From contig JACAXG010000012.1 in NCBI GenBank assembly GCA_018881555.1, positions 12,806,181 through 12,870,180 of the forward strand: a DNA stretch of 64,000 nt. Reading direction: 5' to 3'. Below, piece by piece: positions 13,645 to 27,085 of the stretch. Positions within the stretch are counted from its first letter, which is position 1; each line of letters starts with the position of its first letter. The notes below the pieces were generated by a model that was not told the origin of the DNA, searched no databases, and worked only from the letters and a program-made list of their open reading frames with translations. This stretch comes from Amblyornis subalaris (lineage: Eukaryota; Chordata; Aves; Passeriformes; Ptilonorhynchidae). Position numbers and translations under genes: made by a program.

Positions 13645-16600
13645 GTAAGTATTCTAACAGATTATCACATGTTAACATGTGTAAGGTTTCATTTTTGTGT
13701 CATCAGGGTGACATGTCTTTAACTGAAAGCTTTGGTGGTAATTAAAGAATTTTAAGAGGGAATTGGAGATGACCATATGTATAAAGTATTTTCTGTTAAA
13801 TTATCAGAAACTTATCTGTATTCTGGGAGTTGATCATTGAGGCTCTTAGCTGTCTAGAATGACACAAAGACTGTTAGGATACAATATTTTAAAAATGGAA
13901 GCAGATCCAAGGAACTAAGTCTTGCTACAGATGGAGGCAGAAAAAGTTTGAAGATCCCAGTGCAGGTATGTCAGCTTTACCTTGGGAACTCGGTATGAGT
14001 CAAACTGGCTGTACTACAAGCTGCTCTGCAATGTTAATGAGACAGATTTTAAAATTCCAGCTTTTCTTGTAGATTATTAATGTAGACCCATTACAGTTGT
14101 GCACAGATTGTGTTTAGGCAAGATCACAGTGTGTTCAGTGTCGTCTTTTTTTCTTTTAAATAGCAACATGTACCTTGCATTTTCTAATGTTTGATCCTAC
14201 GGTTTCTTTGTCAATTCTGAGAGGTACAAAAGGAAATGTATCTCAGAGCTACATGAAGATACACGTATGGCTCAAGAAAAGTCAGTTAGATTAAAGTGAA
14301 CCCTCCTGACGCAAGTGTCAAGTAAAATAAAGCATAATAAACCACCCAGATGTAAGAAAGCTCAATATCATTTTAGCTCCTGAAAAAAGTATTAGAGCAG
14401 TTCCTGCTAGCTGATAAATGTAATGTAATTTTTCTGAACAAGTTGGGATGAGAAAAACAAAAGCTGTTGCAGCCCTCCAAATGGTTTTTTTGCTGAAGAA
14501 ATATTTAGTAAACTAAAGTAACTTAGTAAAATAAACTTAGTATTTTAAGCATTAATACAACATGAGTTTACTAAATTCTGAAGTTTATAATCAGTTGTTG
14601 TATATGAAAACCATTTGAAGGAAATAATTTGTATTTTTTTAACTAGACAGAGAGGTTTATTGGCATATAAAATTATTCTAATAATAAAAGGACCTTCACC
14701 TCTTTCTTCAAAGGTAAAAATATGAGTGGTTTTATACTAGCAAAAGCTATGTACTTTACATAGATTTCTTGTGTTGACAGGGACTTATTTAAACAAAAAT
14801 AGACTGTGAAGACATGTAAAGGAAAAGCTGAAGAACTCACTTAGGAGAGAAAGTAATTAAACCCCTTTTAGGATCACTTAGAAGTAAAACCACTGAAGTC
14901 TGTTCGGATTTAAAGGCTTAGCTGTTTTGATCTCTGTGGTGTATGTTTAAAATGTCTAGCTCTCCAGATACTGTATTAATTGATTTTTTCATGTGTTCGC
15001 TTCAGTAGGCATGACACCTGTGCTGTGAAATGAAAACAAAGCATTCATTCAGCTGCTACATTTTCACACAATTATTCTGCATTTATACAGCTCCATATAA
15101 CAGGATATAGATAAATATGCCACTTTGCAAATAGAAAGAAAAGGAAGTTCTAGATTGTAGGAGTTTGAAACCAACATAGAAAAGATAAAGCACTCGAAAG
15201 CAGCGTAGAAGTAGGAAGGTGTGGAAAAATCACTGATGGAGAGAACAAGAAATGGAAGTATAAGATGTGGGCTTTGAGGTGATGTTACACTGATAATGGA
15301 TACTTTCTTGTATATCCCTGCTAAATTTTTAGCTTTCTAGAAGTCTAATAAATTTCCGACCACCACGGCCAGACAAGGTAAGAATGTAGCAGCACTGCCT
15401 TTCTTATGCTTGGCAAATGCAGAGTTTCACTTTTGGGATTACTGCAGAGCATGTTGCATCTGTCTCAGAGCACAGACTGCAAGTCAGCATTACAGGCATA
15501 GGCTTACATGCTGGGCAACCCAGCAGCAACACAGCTCTTCTCTTACTTCAGCAGGAATTTGAGAAGTAATTGCTAAATGCTATCAAAAGAAAACAAAATC
15601 AAGTATAGGGAATAGATTAAGAGAAACCCAGTAGCGAAGAGAAACATATGGGAAGCATTATTGAGAGAATTAAGAGGAATATATAGAACATGGATAAGAG
15701 GAGTAAAATTACAAGAAGAAAAGGATACAGTAGAAACTATAGCAGACTTTGCAACCAAGTAAGCTTAAAGTGGATTAGTTACACCTTCACTAATCCTGTT
15801 TGTAAATTCCTTAATGAAAGAAACCTTCATTCAATTTAGGTTTATTTGCCTCTAAAGCAACTTGAGCTANTCAACTTCACAGTTTATTTAGAACTGATTT
15901 CCCTGTGTATGGCCAAGTGGAAGGGCACTATGGATCCCAATAGAAAGATGTTTTTCCTCTGGAAATGTACTGGAGCATGAGGAGAAGAGAACAGTAGTCC
16001 AGCATCAGTGTTATTTTAACTACAGCAAAAAGAAAAAACATTGCTGCTGTTGTTGTTCTGGTGGATGGAGAGAATAAATTAATTGCCTTTTTGCTTTGGA
16101 GGGCATTTTTAAAACAAGTTTTACTTTGAAATGAGGTTTTGGGGGTTTTTTTTGCAGTAGAAGGATATCCAAGGGGAGACAGATGAATAGAAACATAAAA
16201 CTAAATAGAAACCTTGGCATCAGTGTTACCTGAAAAGGTAGAATGTAGAATAGGCTGAGAATGTGAGTACAGAGGAAAAACAAGGTAAGTGATGAATTGG
16301 AGTTAATACAGCTTAGGGCATTTAAAGGGTGTCAGCAAGGCATTCAGCATTTCAGGAGAAGAGTTGTATGGCTCAGTAGCCTGTGGGATGGGGAATAAAT
16401 CAGTTAATGACAGCAGACACACCAGTGGGAATGGAATACTAGACCTATAATTGATAGGAAGTGACTTCTAAAACCAACTTTTTGATGTACTAGGATCAGC
16501 AGAACAAAAGGAGGACCAAGAGGGAACCAGAGAAGCTGAGAGATGAGTTAAATATTAAGATTTTTGAGAGGGAAACTGAAGAGCAGCTGTCTGAAAGAAA

Positions 16601-17813
16601 CCTCCCTTTGATTCCATCCAAGGGGGAGAACTATTCAGGGACCACTAATTTCCCATGTCTCAAAGCACTTGTAATGGTACAATGTATGTATTCTATACAT
16701 TGACTCTTTTGTGAACAAAAGCAATTACTTGTGAGTGAAAAATTACCACCTCCTATTAGAACCCCATTTAAACTCCTTATGTATATGTGAATTTCCCCAG
16801 TTAATATCTCTGCTTTGGCAAGAGTTTTGAGAGTTTCTTAATGCTCATTTGTATTCTTTTTCATTTATTTTCATGATTCATTTATTCTCTCAAAGTGAAA
16901 AAATGCCAGCACACCTGTAATTTCTTTCAAAGACTCAGTTTCATGAATGCACCATTGGTATGATTTCAAAGTAGTAACTAGACACTGCCTCTATGCATTC
17001 AGATTTCTGAAATCAATACAGCTAAGCTAAAGTTTTCTCAAGTTTGTTACAAAAGGTGTCTAAGTTTATTTTGTTGGTGATCAATGTATATAACAGAAGG
17101 TAGATACTTTTCAATTACAACTTTTAAAAGTATTTTAAATTTTATTCACATCTTTAAATTTTAAAAAATTACCCTTTTCTGTAGATTTAAAAAATATGTA
17201 AGTGTAAGACACTCGCTAAACTGGAGAGTTTAATAATTTTTTTTGATTTCAGCTTAGTCACAGTCCTGTCAAAGAGCCAAGTACTAAGTCAGTGTCTTGT
17301 GCCTCCACCTTCAGGAAGACCCTGGCAATATTGTTGACCTATTATTGAATTCTCAGCCCCAAAATTTATTCAAACTAAGCTGTGCAAGAGGCACTTCATT
17401 AGTGTTTGATATTTTTATCATAATAGAAGATTTCAGCGAAAAAGCATCGAGTTTGAGTTTGCACAAATAGTTTCATGGTTCTTTGTGTCTCTTCTTTTTC
17501 TTTGCTGAGAACACACTTGATTTTTCAAGCACCTAAAAATGTCTCAAGTTATTGGCAAGTGGAATAAATATTGTTTGGTATATGTTTGTAAAGTATGTGC
17601 TAGTGGAAAGGATGCAGTTTGGAAAGTGTTCAAGAGTGTGCTTTTAGGAAGGGTTTTGATGCCAGAAATGTAAAGCCAAGTCAAGGAGAAACTTGAGCAA
17701 GGTTGCTGTGCCTGCAAGGGAGATGAAAGTGAGACAAGAAAAAAAAAGGCTACTGTGTGATGATTAGTACAAGTTCTTCTCCCTTCACTTTTGTTTTGTG
17801 TTGTTTATTACAG
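13645..17813 (+). other. HIBCH: HIBCH intron
   Basis: A 4.2 kb GT-AG intron (GTAAGT ... TTACAG) splitting a codon after its first base. It is AT-rich with purine-rich stretches near 15.1-15.75 kb and 16.2-16.6 kb. No confident repeat family or second gene is visible. One N occurs at 15870. Confidence 0.85.
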
Positions 17814-17959
17814 GCCTTTTTCCTGATGTAGGTGGAGGGTATTTCTTGCCAAGGCTCTCAGGAAAGATTGGCTATTACCTTGGCCTAACAGGATGTAGGC
17901 TGAAAGGAAGAGATGTACTAAAAGCTGGCATCGCTACACATTTTGTGGAATCTGAAAAG
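17814..17959 (+). CDS. HIBCH: HIBCH coding exon (human residues about 173-221)
   Basis: The exon runs from a TTACAG acceptor to a GTAAGG donor and is 146 bp long. With the split glycine it encodes 49 residues, from [15 protein letters not shown] to [11 protein letters not shown]. The Asp of LFPDVGGGY (codon 17825-17827; human Asp177) is the second conserved catalytic acid, and its replacement of the second crotonase Glu is characteristic of the hydrolase. This is the longest visible exon. Differences from human, such as GYYLGLTGC for GYFLALTGF, are conservative and typical of an orthologue rather than a decayed copy. Confidence 0.98.
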
Positions 17960-18855
17960 GTAAGGTGCCAACAGTACTGGCCAGGGCACAGCCTACAGCC
18001 ACAGGGACAGGTTTGGGGTTTTAGCACCCCAATACACTTTCACCAGCATGAGTGAGGTGCAGTTGTATTAGCTGGCCGTGCCCTGCAAGCAGGGATGGTA
18101 AGACACCCTCAAGCTGTCCTTCTAACACTTGCCAGGTGGTGACAGCTTTGCTTGGAAGAAGGAGCAAATGTTGCTGTTTTCACAGTTCACTGTTGGAAAG
18201 GCATGATCTCCTCGGCATAATGGGAGTTGCTTAAAAAAACTGTACAATTTAGACAACAGCTTATGAAACTAGAGATTTATACAACTACAAAGTTTTCAAT
18301 TAAGGTAACACCCCATTGATGGCTTCTTTATCAATGTCCTTAACAAGTATCCTGTTAATTTCTTATGGTGCCTGTAAGGAAGTGTAGAAATTAATGTATT
18401 TGATAAGGTCAGAGTCATAATCTTCCAGTAGCTGGCATGTACTTAACTGACTTGCTTTCCTTCTCTGTGCGAATACCCACGACTGTCACTGTGGAGCTNG
18501 ACAGAGTATTTTGAGCAAAGCAGCACTGCCAGGCTCTTTCTCTTTCCTCTCAGGCTGGTGTAGCCTGGCTTTACCTGCTGCAGCTGTAGCACTACACTGG
18601 GGGAGCTGCTTAGGAAGCAGTTCTTTGCTGGTCACTGCAAACATAATTAAATTTGTGTGGTTCAAAACAGAAAAATGAACTCTGTCTCCTTGTGTTGTTT
18701 GTTTTGTACTTCTTTAAGGTCTGTCAGAAAGTTGGGGGGATGAGGGGGTGTTTCTATACATATTCACTACTATTCCCTACTGTTATTACTAGCAGTAATA
18801 ATCCAAGTAATACATGTTGTTTTACTTACTTGTAATTAAATCTTATTTTTAATAG
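17960..18855 (+). other. HIBCH: HIBCH intron
   Basis: A 0.9 kb GT-AG intron in phase 0. The reading frame of the preceding exon stays open for 96 bases past the donor, but that extension ([10 protein letters not shown]...) has no resemblance to HIBCH. One N lies at 18499. I see no other element. Confidence 0.85.
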
Positions 18856-18942
18856 CTGCCTGCCTTAGAGAAAGACCTGATAGCACTAAAATCTCCTTCA
18901 AAAGAAAAAATTGCAGACTTGCTGAACTCTTACCACATGAAG
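18856..18942 (+). CDS. HIBCH: HIBCH coding exon (human residues about 222-250)
   Basis: An 87 bp exon between AATAG and GTAATC, phase 0 at both ends. It encodes 29 residues from LPALEKDLIALKSPSKE to LLNSYHMK. It aligns without gaps to the human LAMLEEDLLALKSPSKE segment, the charged helical region after the crotonase core. A symmetric 87 bp exon like this could be skipped without a frameshift. Confidence 0.95.
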
Positions 18943-20054
18943 GTAATCTGAAATCAAGCAAAATTGTTAAATACGCATAGACATTCTTTTTTTATCCATC
19001 CTACTGATCATTTTTTACGGTTGAAAATAATGCACTCTGTACATAATACTTGTGTTAGCCCCATGTAACAATGGGCATGAAAATAAAAGGTTTTGCCTTT
19101 ACAGTTAGTGGCTATTTTAACTCTTTTGATGTGCATTGCAGTTTTGTTTCAAAAGAAAGAAAACTTTTAGAGCCAAACCAGTATTCAATGTTATTCAGTC
19201 AGAGTATTACTCCCCAGCTGTTTAGCTTTATAATGAGCTGTGTCTACTCTTGTTACTTCTGTTTGGAAATTACTAAGTTCTAAGATTAATTAGAAAAATA
19301 AATGGGATAAGCTAATTTGCATCATAGTACTGATTATTTTGACAAAATAGAACACCATGAAATAGGAGTGATTATACGTTACAGTATCCTGTTTTACAAA
19401 ATGACACTGAATGGAAAAGGAAACTGTATTTTTAGTTATCAGAGCTGAGATGCCAGGGAACCTTTTTCAGCTTCAGCTGCTGTTCCTGAAACATCTGCTT
19501 AATGCAAGAAGATGTGAAACATTTGACAGCCTTCCCACAGAAGGCCAATGGATCTTTCACACACTTTATATGTCTAAATAAAATTTTGTAAAATGGCATA
19601 GAAAAGAGAAAGAAGAGAAATGCCTTTTTTTTTGTCGTTAAAAAAGCCTAAACATATCCTTATGTATTTTTAAAGAAAATGAAACTTTATTAAAAAATTA
19701 TCTCAGGTTTTTGAGTAGATTTGTCTACACTGACTTTCTTAGTGCATTCTACAGAAATGTTTCGATAAAATAATCAGAATTACTTGTGTAGAAGATAACC
19801 ATCCAGACAAATATGCATACACAGTAGCTCAGAGCAAGCACTGCAGTATGAGGCAACATCTTTAACATTCACAGGATAAAGTAACAAGTTCATATATATA
19901 TGCTGCAAAATTATAGTTGATTAAAAATGGCACTGTCTTATGAATATTAAGTCTTCATTTATGATATATTTCTGTAACAAGTAATTGAAATTTTTCAGAA
20001 CTAATAAACTTTTCAGTCTTAAATAACCAAGTTATGTGTTTACTTTTTAAATAG
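18943..20054 (+). other. HIBCH: HIBCH intron
   Basis: A 1.1 kb GT-AG intron, phase 0, AT-rich. Apart from short A or T runs I recognise nothing in it. Confidence 0.85.
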
Positions 20055-20113
20055 TGCACAGTTGATCAAGAAAAGGAGTTTGTACTTAATGAACACATGG
20101 AGAAGATTAACAG
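20055..20113 (+). CDS. HIBCH: HIBCH coding exon (human residues about 251-269)
   Basis: A 59 bp exon between AAATAG and GTATTC, encoding CTVDQEKEFVLNEHMEKIN and two bases (AG) of a serine codon. The human counterpart reads SKIDRDKSFILEEHMDKIN, so length and pattern agree. Confidence 0.94.
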
Positions 20114-20852
20114 GTATTCAGCAATCCTTTAAAATTTTTTATTCTTGTGGGTAGAGAATATGAAATTAAATCTAGTAACAGTATTCCACAGATAAGGTGA
20201 GAGAAATTACCTCCAAGTTTAAGTAACTTTTTTGTCTTTAGGGAGCTTTATCTGAAGCTCATTAAATACATGAGCATACTAGCCTGATTCATAGCCTATG
20301 GCACATTAAAATGAACATTTTCTATAGAAATTGGATGGGGATTTGTGAGTGTAATTGTTCAGTTGAACAGGAAATGTTACCGAACACATTTATAGTACTC
20401 ATTGGTTTAAGGCCGTTTCTGTGAGTGCTTGGAAATTCTGTGTATCAGAAAGGGAAGGAGAAATAAGTAAGAGTGATAAGAAACAGCTAAAACTCTGGAA
20501 GAAGGATGGCAATAACTAAGTTTAGAGACAAAAGATGTTGAAACCAAACCAGTAGAATGGAGCTGATAGCTAAAGATTTGATATGTTATAAAAATACAGC
20601 TAAGACTGGTGGTAGTAATTGAAGTTTATAGATAAATAAGAGTTTGTGAGTGAGGTTTATTGAAACTCTAGAGATTTGTAAAGGAAAAGGAGATGCCTGA
20701 CAACCGAGTTACTTGAAACTGAACAATATGGAACACATTGCTAAGAAAAGCCAAATGAGCTGGTTATGCTCTGTTTCTAGTGGCAGTGTTACTGACCCTT
20801 CAGAGATAAGAGGAAGGCTGAAGCAGCTTGTTAACTAAATTTTTTTCTTTAG
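20114..20852 (+). other. HIBCH: HIBCH intron
   Basis: A 0.74 kb GT-AG intron interrupting a serine codon after its second base. It ends in a strong pyrimidine tract (TTTTTTTCTTTAG). Nothing else is recognisable. Confidence 0.85.
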
Positions 20853-20934
20853 TCTTTTTTCAGCAAATAGTATGGAAGAAATTGTTAAAAAATTAAAGCA
20901 AGATGGTTCTCCTTTTGCCATAAAACAGCTAGAG
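20853..20934 (+). CDS. HIBCH: HIBCH coding exon (human residues about 270-297)
   Basis: An 82 bp exon whose first base completes the serine codon, followed by LFSANSMEEIVKKLKQDGSP to QLE before GTAATG. Human has [20 protein letters not shown], a colinear match. Confidence 0.95.
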
Positions 20935-23900
20935 GTAATGCCTTTTATGTTATATTTGTTAGAGATTTTAAGTCTGGTTTTATGATTTCTTGTCATGAGG
21001 CAGACTTTAGTCTGTTAATGTAGCTGGTGCTACATAACTCTAATAGGGCATTGGGCTGAGATCCTCAGGTTCTCACACACAGTCCTGAGGGATTTTCAGT
21101 AGTTCTACTGAGACAAGAGTATTCCTCTGTAACATCCCACAGTGCGAGTACCATCATATAGTGCATAAAACTCTAATCTAGTAAAAAAACAAACTCTCCT
21201 TTTCCCCTCCCCACAACCAGGGGGTTGTTGGGAACAAGTGTTCCTTTTATAGCTTCTCCTTTTATTGCCAAGGGTTGGAATAAAAAAAATGCCGGAACAG
21301 TTGTTCTTGTTTTCCTGCCATTCCAGATATCACATTTGGGTAAACAGCAAAAAATTTATAATCACAAAGTATTTTTTGATCTTTTTAATGCATTTCTGAC
21401 ATTTTCTACTCACAAAACGTACAGCAGTGCTGCACACATAATTCATACTTCAGCCTCAAAAGCAAGAAGCAACTTAGAGTAATTTATAAATAATGTGGTT
21501 TTAATTTTTTTCCTTTGAAGTATCTGTGTTCAGTTGCCTTGTAAAAGTTTGGTTTGGAGCTTTCTCCAACAAAAGCATCGTTTTAACTTTAGTTACAGCT
21601 CACAGAAGAAATCCTGCTCTCATAATAAAATAAAACATCATATTCTCACTTTCATTTGAGCAGAACAAATTTTATAATTTATAATCTGGTCAGGCATTCT
21701 GTCACAGATAGACTTTTTAAAAAAAAATTTAAATTCAAGATGTAACATATTGTTACTGGAATATCAAACAGTTTTTGAGAAAGAATGTTTTAAGATTATC
21801 TTTATGCCAACCAGTACATCTAGTACATTGCAAGAAGTTCAGCATATGTATTATAAAAGAAAATTGAATAAAAGGCAAAGCTGTTTTTTTTCCCCTTGTA
21901 TTCAAGTTTCATTGGAGAAAGCAGTCAAATGAGCCGGTACCAGAATATAAATTGTATCTGTTTTATCTTGATTAGGATCAGTGGATGTTGGAAACAATCA
22001 AGAATTATTTGTTCTTTTTCCTTATTGTTTACAGGGGTACATTTGTTAATAGTTTAATTTAGAACTTAAAACTATGTCACCTACTTCAAAGTTATGATTT
22101 TGTGTAATTGATTTTTTAAAGTCCTGAACAAAAAAAATGGCTATTTTGTTGCTTCTTCAGTTCTCTTATTTCACGTCTTTAGTAGGACTTAGAGCAGCCC
22201 TTTTTCTTTCATGTAATTCATAAATGAATGTTCTTGGAGCTGACCAAAGTTTCTGAACAATTGCCTGTTCTGTTCAAGAGATAAGACTGTGTTAGTGTGA
22301 GTTGCTTCAATCCATATAGAAATTAGTGGGAAAAACCCCAGGAAACAAATCCCACATTTTCTACCAAACGCAAAACTTACTAGTGTGAACAAATACTTAA
22401 GTTTCAGAGAAGTCTGTGACAGCATACATTCTGTGCTAAGCAGTAGGATTAAATAAGATTGTGAACCCAAGGTTTCACTTTAGTGTCCAGGTGCATGAAC
22501 AACAGCATCTTCAACTGATAAATACCATATCAGCTGATTCGGTAACAGCAAATCATATGCTTGTTCACTTTGTTTACCTGTATATTTATTATGATATATA
22601 TAAGTAAGCTTATGGAATAAACTCTAATTGAAAGTTTAATACAAATAACTTAATTTAGGAGGTACCCCTTGGTACATCCACCTTGTTCCTTGGATCAACA
22701 GATACCTTTTTGTGTTAGTAAACTGGAACTCCCGGTTCTGCTATAACCCAAGTATGCTGTGGCCATGCTATACCAAGTATCCTGTTCTGTTTGATCTACA
22801 GTGCTTCTGTTTTTTACTTTCAAAACATGCCTGCTTGGCAGGCTGTCACATATCTGATACTGAGGTATTGCATGAATAAGAACATGAAGTTAAAATTCTA
22901 CTTGAGAGTGACTTCATCATTTTACATCACATTTTGAACCCAGTTACAACAGGTAGAAAGCTAGAGTACTAACACTTTATACTCAGTATTTTTCAAACCT
23001 TTTACTTTATAGCGTTACTTTGTTTTCAGGATTTACACAGGTCAAAAAGCTTTCATCTGAGTGGCAGATGTACCACTTCTAATTGGATGAAGTAAACGTG
23101 GGGCAAAAACCTGAAAAGCATCAGATATTTGACTTAGTCCTCACATGATGCTTTCTTAAAGCTTTTTTTGGCAGGACAGTGCGCCTTCTGAGCACTGATA
23201 CTTCATGGCTTAGTATCCTTCATTGTTCCTGAATGAATGCCTATGTAGTGTGCAGGACATTGCAGACTAAGAATTACAAGACACATTGTCCAGATCTGCT
23301 GGTCAGGCTGTGATGCAGATACTAGCTCCTGAAACTTTAATGTATGTTCAGCAAATGGGTGAGAGAGGTGACAGGAATGAAGCTTGGTAGTGTTGAATTC
23401 AAAGCAGCATTCTGAAACTCTGTTAACAGACCAGTAAGAGTGATGTTCTGTCCTTAAGCATCTTTCTTGTGGTGCTTTGGCTTGATACTCCTCATACTTT
23501 GTCAAAGCTCATCCAGGACCATTGTTCCCTATGGNTGAACAAATACACTGATACCTGAGAAAGTAAGTGATGGGTGTCTTCATCTATTGCAAGGGAAGTG
23601 AAGCACTGGACCTCTGGAAGTTCTTTGTTTGTTTAAGTGAAAGAAAATCACTGTTCCCACTGGTACTCTTCTAAGGGACTCCACCAAGACAGTGTCACTT
23701 AATTCAATCACCTTCTGATAGTATTTTATTGGTATTCAGTCTATTGCAAATCCAGCTTACAGCTTTGGAGATCATTGTGTCAAAATCAAGATGGTTTGAA
23801 AGATACTGGAATAGATGTCAAATACTTCTATGAAGACTTCCTTGCATTTTAGTACTCCCCGTTCCAGCCTATCCTGTCTTCTCCTCAGGCTTGTTCCCTA

Positions 23901-25807
23901 GCACCAATCCCCTCCTCTCTCTACAGAGAATGTATTTATAGCTGCACTGGTGACTCATTTTTCTGCAATTACACCTACCCATTTTCCTGCCGTGTTCCTC
24001 TTTCTCCAGCCTGATTTATGTCTGTGCCTCCTCCACCTTCAGCCTCATTGATATGCCGAGATAACTAGTCTAGTGCATCTAGCAGCTGCCTTAAGTGCTG
24101 TTTTCAGACCTTCCCCATTCCAATGCTTTCTTTGACCAGAAAGAACTTGCCATTACCGTTTCACCTCTGGAACCATCCAGCTGTGCTGTGCATACCATTT
24201 AACCTGGTCTGAGCAAGCACTTCCTAATCTAAATGACAGAATGGGAAATTCAAAGGGGGGAACGTCCAGTTGAAAGGTGAGGCCAGCAAGAGCATATTAC
24301 AGGAAGTAAGAGTGCCAGTTAAGAGCTGCCACCCATCTGAGACCTTCAGAGTGATGTAATTAGAGGTACAGCAGATTTTTTTATCTGCTGAAAGGAAGCT
24401 TGTTGCTCAGGAGCTTGACCAGAACTCAGGAACTGTTGGCACTTAGAGCCAGCATTGGCTCTTTCTTTGCCAGCTTCTCTCTCAAGCACTGTGGTCAACA
24501 TGCAAATAACAGAACAACAGAACCAGTGCTTTTAAGGCATGATTGCACAGACTCGTGCTTGTATAGCAATCACATGTTTTCCAGCTTAACTAGGCAAAAT
24601 GGGTCACTGCTGTATCAGCTGGTGTCTGGAGGGATGAAGAGTAATTGGGAACTAGAAAAAATGTTACTGCTGATGACTGGAAACCTGCCATTTCAGTCTC
24701 TGGTAAGGAGCCTAATATCTGCAATGAAAATAATGTAAAGAGGCAAATCTTACCATCTGCTGCTTTTTAATAGTGGTAAAAGTGTCCTAACTATCAGGAA
24801 ATGCTTATTGTACTGTGAATGATACAGAGCTTTTATTTGGGTTTACAGTGGAAGAAGAGTCTTGTTTAGAGTAAGAAAACAAAGATAAGCAACAATTAAG
24901 ATTTAGCTCCTTTACCCCACAACCCATAAAGCTTTAAAGCTCAGTTCTGTTTTCTTAATTAGGTTTTTGTCTCTCCCCACGTCCCCCTACTGTTTACTGG
25001 CATGCTGTTATTCAAAGGATACTCCTGAGAGCAGATTTACATTTGTTTGTGTGCCTTAAACAAATCCTGTCTGTTGCATAATCTTTATAGCCTATAGTTC
25101 TGTCAAAAGAAATAAGGCAAGACCTCCAAGCTTCCTATCAGCAGAGTAATATCAGGCTAAATTATTTCAGTATCTGTTGATCCCAGACAAGAAGCCTGGA
25201 TAAACATGCAATTATATTTGATTTATTTTAATATTTTCTCCCACAGTTTTCTTTTTTGCATATCATTTAGTCTTTGCAAATGATCCTAAAAGCAACTACT
25301 TGAAATTTGTTGCCAATCTCTCTATTATTAATTTTACTACTCTATTGTACTAAATAAAACTTAAATGCTGAGCAATACTAAGATCAGCTACAATATCAGC
25401 AAATCTAAGAGTAGTTCAGACTATATGTATAGTATTCAAAAACTAAATATAATGACTTATAACACTCACCTTCACTTATCAAAAGATTCTATTTGAAAAT
25501 GTCTTTCAAACTACATTAATTTCTCTGTCTAATAGTAATTTGATGATAAATGAAGGCATCTTATGAGTTCTAGGCTTTCCACAAGTGATGGTATACATCC
25601 CAGAGATCTTGCTGATAAAAGTTTATGCAAGGAAGTTCATTTAGTGTGACAGCTTGGTGGGAGGGAGCAGGAGGAATAGTTGTCACAAAGTGCACTCAGG
25701 GACAAGAGAACAATCATTTACTTCACAAAGTTTAAAATGCACAAAAGACAGGCGTGCAAATATGTCCAAATCGAAGAAAATAAAAATAATGTTAATGTCT
25801 TCCCCAG
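20935..25807 (+). other. HIBCH: HIBCH intron
   Basis: A 4.9 kb GT-AG intron, phase 0, ending TCCCCAG. The part from about 23.1 to 24.75 kb is less AT-rich and more complex than the rest. It contains a - strand stretch (23537-23620) weakly like a hAT-type transposase, described in the findings. A 112-codon + strand frame at 24400-24738 resembles no family I know. One N lies at 23535. Confidence 0.8.
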
Positions 25808-25927
25808 ACCCTTAATAAGATGTCACCTACATCTTTAAAGCTGACTCTCAGACAGCTCAGAGAAGGAGCTTCTATGAGCTTACAAGACGTACTCACGATG
25901 GAATACAGGCTGAGCCAAGCATGCATG
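25808..25927 (+). CDS. HIBCH: HIBCH coding exon (human residues about 298-337)
   Basis: A 120 bp exon, phase 0 on both sides, encoding 40 residues: [17 protein letters not shown], then [13 protein letters not shown] before GTAAGC. The MSPTSLK.TLRQL and EYRLSQACM strings are near-invariant hallmarks of vertebrate HIBCH and separate it from ordinary enoyl-CoA hydratases. Confidence 0.98.
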
Positions 25928-27085
25928 GTAAGCAAGCAGCTGAGCCCCTTGTCACTTTCCAGCCACAGAGGGAGAGCAGTTTATCAGAGACTAAATTTTA
26001 TGTAAATTACATCAAGAGTTTATAATTTATAGGTTTTAATTTTCAATATCATCTTTGTGTGTTTGCGAGGCTGTCACTTTTTTCCAGTTTCATGTTATTT
26101 TATGGAATGCTACATTAATGATGGTCAGATGGGAATGATAGAGGACTTCTGTTAAGAAAGTGTGAAAACCTTAATACATAGATAGTTTCATATTTGGATT
26201 GTAATTTTAAAACTGCTGTTCTTGAACAGATTTTCTATTCAAATTACTTAGTCCTCTGCCTCAGTTCCCAGCAGCAGGAGGCAAATAGTTGTTTATCACT
26301 GCCTTTCAAGAGTGTTGTCTATAAAAAATTTATCACAGCAAGAGATTTTAGTGCTATTTGTACTAAGTGCTGAATACTTGGGTAACACATGAAAAAGCAA
26401 TCCTTTCAGTGGAACAGAGCTGCTAACTGAATTACCTGAACAAATGCCTTACGGGGTTCCCCATGGCATCCTTATTGTTAGTTTTGTCACATTTAAAAAT
26501 AAGGATTTTATATGTCCGATTAAATGATTTTTGATGGTTAAAGTAAATACCTAAAAGAAGTGAAAATCTGTCTAATTCTGATATGTTGTAATGCCTGACA
26601 AAAACTAGTATTGTGGCTCCATTACTAATGAAGCATGCTTAGGGATTTAAGTGTTACATTTACCTTTATCAAAAAATAACTGGATGTTTACAGGATTCCA
26701 TTTAACTGCAAAGTGTTGCAAGTATGTAGAATACATCACAATTCCTGAGGACTGGCCTTTCCCAGAAGAATTTCTGATCCTACAAACCTTAGCCCCCATC
26801 ATGTGAAGCTCTTTAGGAATAGATGTGAGATGTAACACAGAGAGAGAACTCGCACTGTGGGAAAGTGGCTGATTACAGTTCAACAGACTGATTTTAAGAC
26901 ATGTGGCTGCATTTAAGCGAGAACATACAGAGCTCCTTAATAAGACAAAGTAGGCCTAGAAAAGAACAGTAAAAGTGGGATTTAACGTAATCTTGAGAAC
27001 TTGCATTTCAAGCAGAAGTGGGATAGGGAAAGATTGGATAAATAGAATCTGCCATGTTACAGCTTTTTTTTTAATAATCTTTCAG
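25928..27085 (+). other. HIBCH: HIBCH intron
   Basis: A 1.16 kb GT-AG intron, phase 0, with a T-rich tract before TTTCAG. I recognise nothing else in it. Confidence 0.85.

Noticed and set aside
16020..16283. An 87-codon - strand frame with hydrophobic stretches
   Set aside because: The pattern comes from A/T-rich intronic sequence and a CTG/TTG run encoding Gln. There is no homology or gene structure.
17960..18055. Reading-through extension of the HIBCH exon past the GTAAGG donor
   Set aside because: The donor is canonical, the next exon continues the HIBCH alignment, and the extension has no similarity to the family.
24400..24738. A 112-codon + strand frame inside a HIBCH intron
   Set aside because: No recognisable domain, no splice or promoter context, and a composition typical of chance frames.
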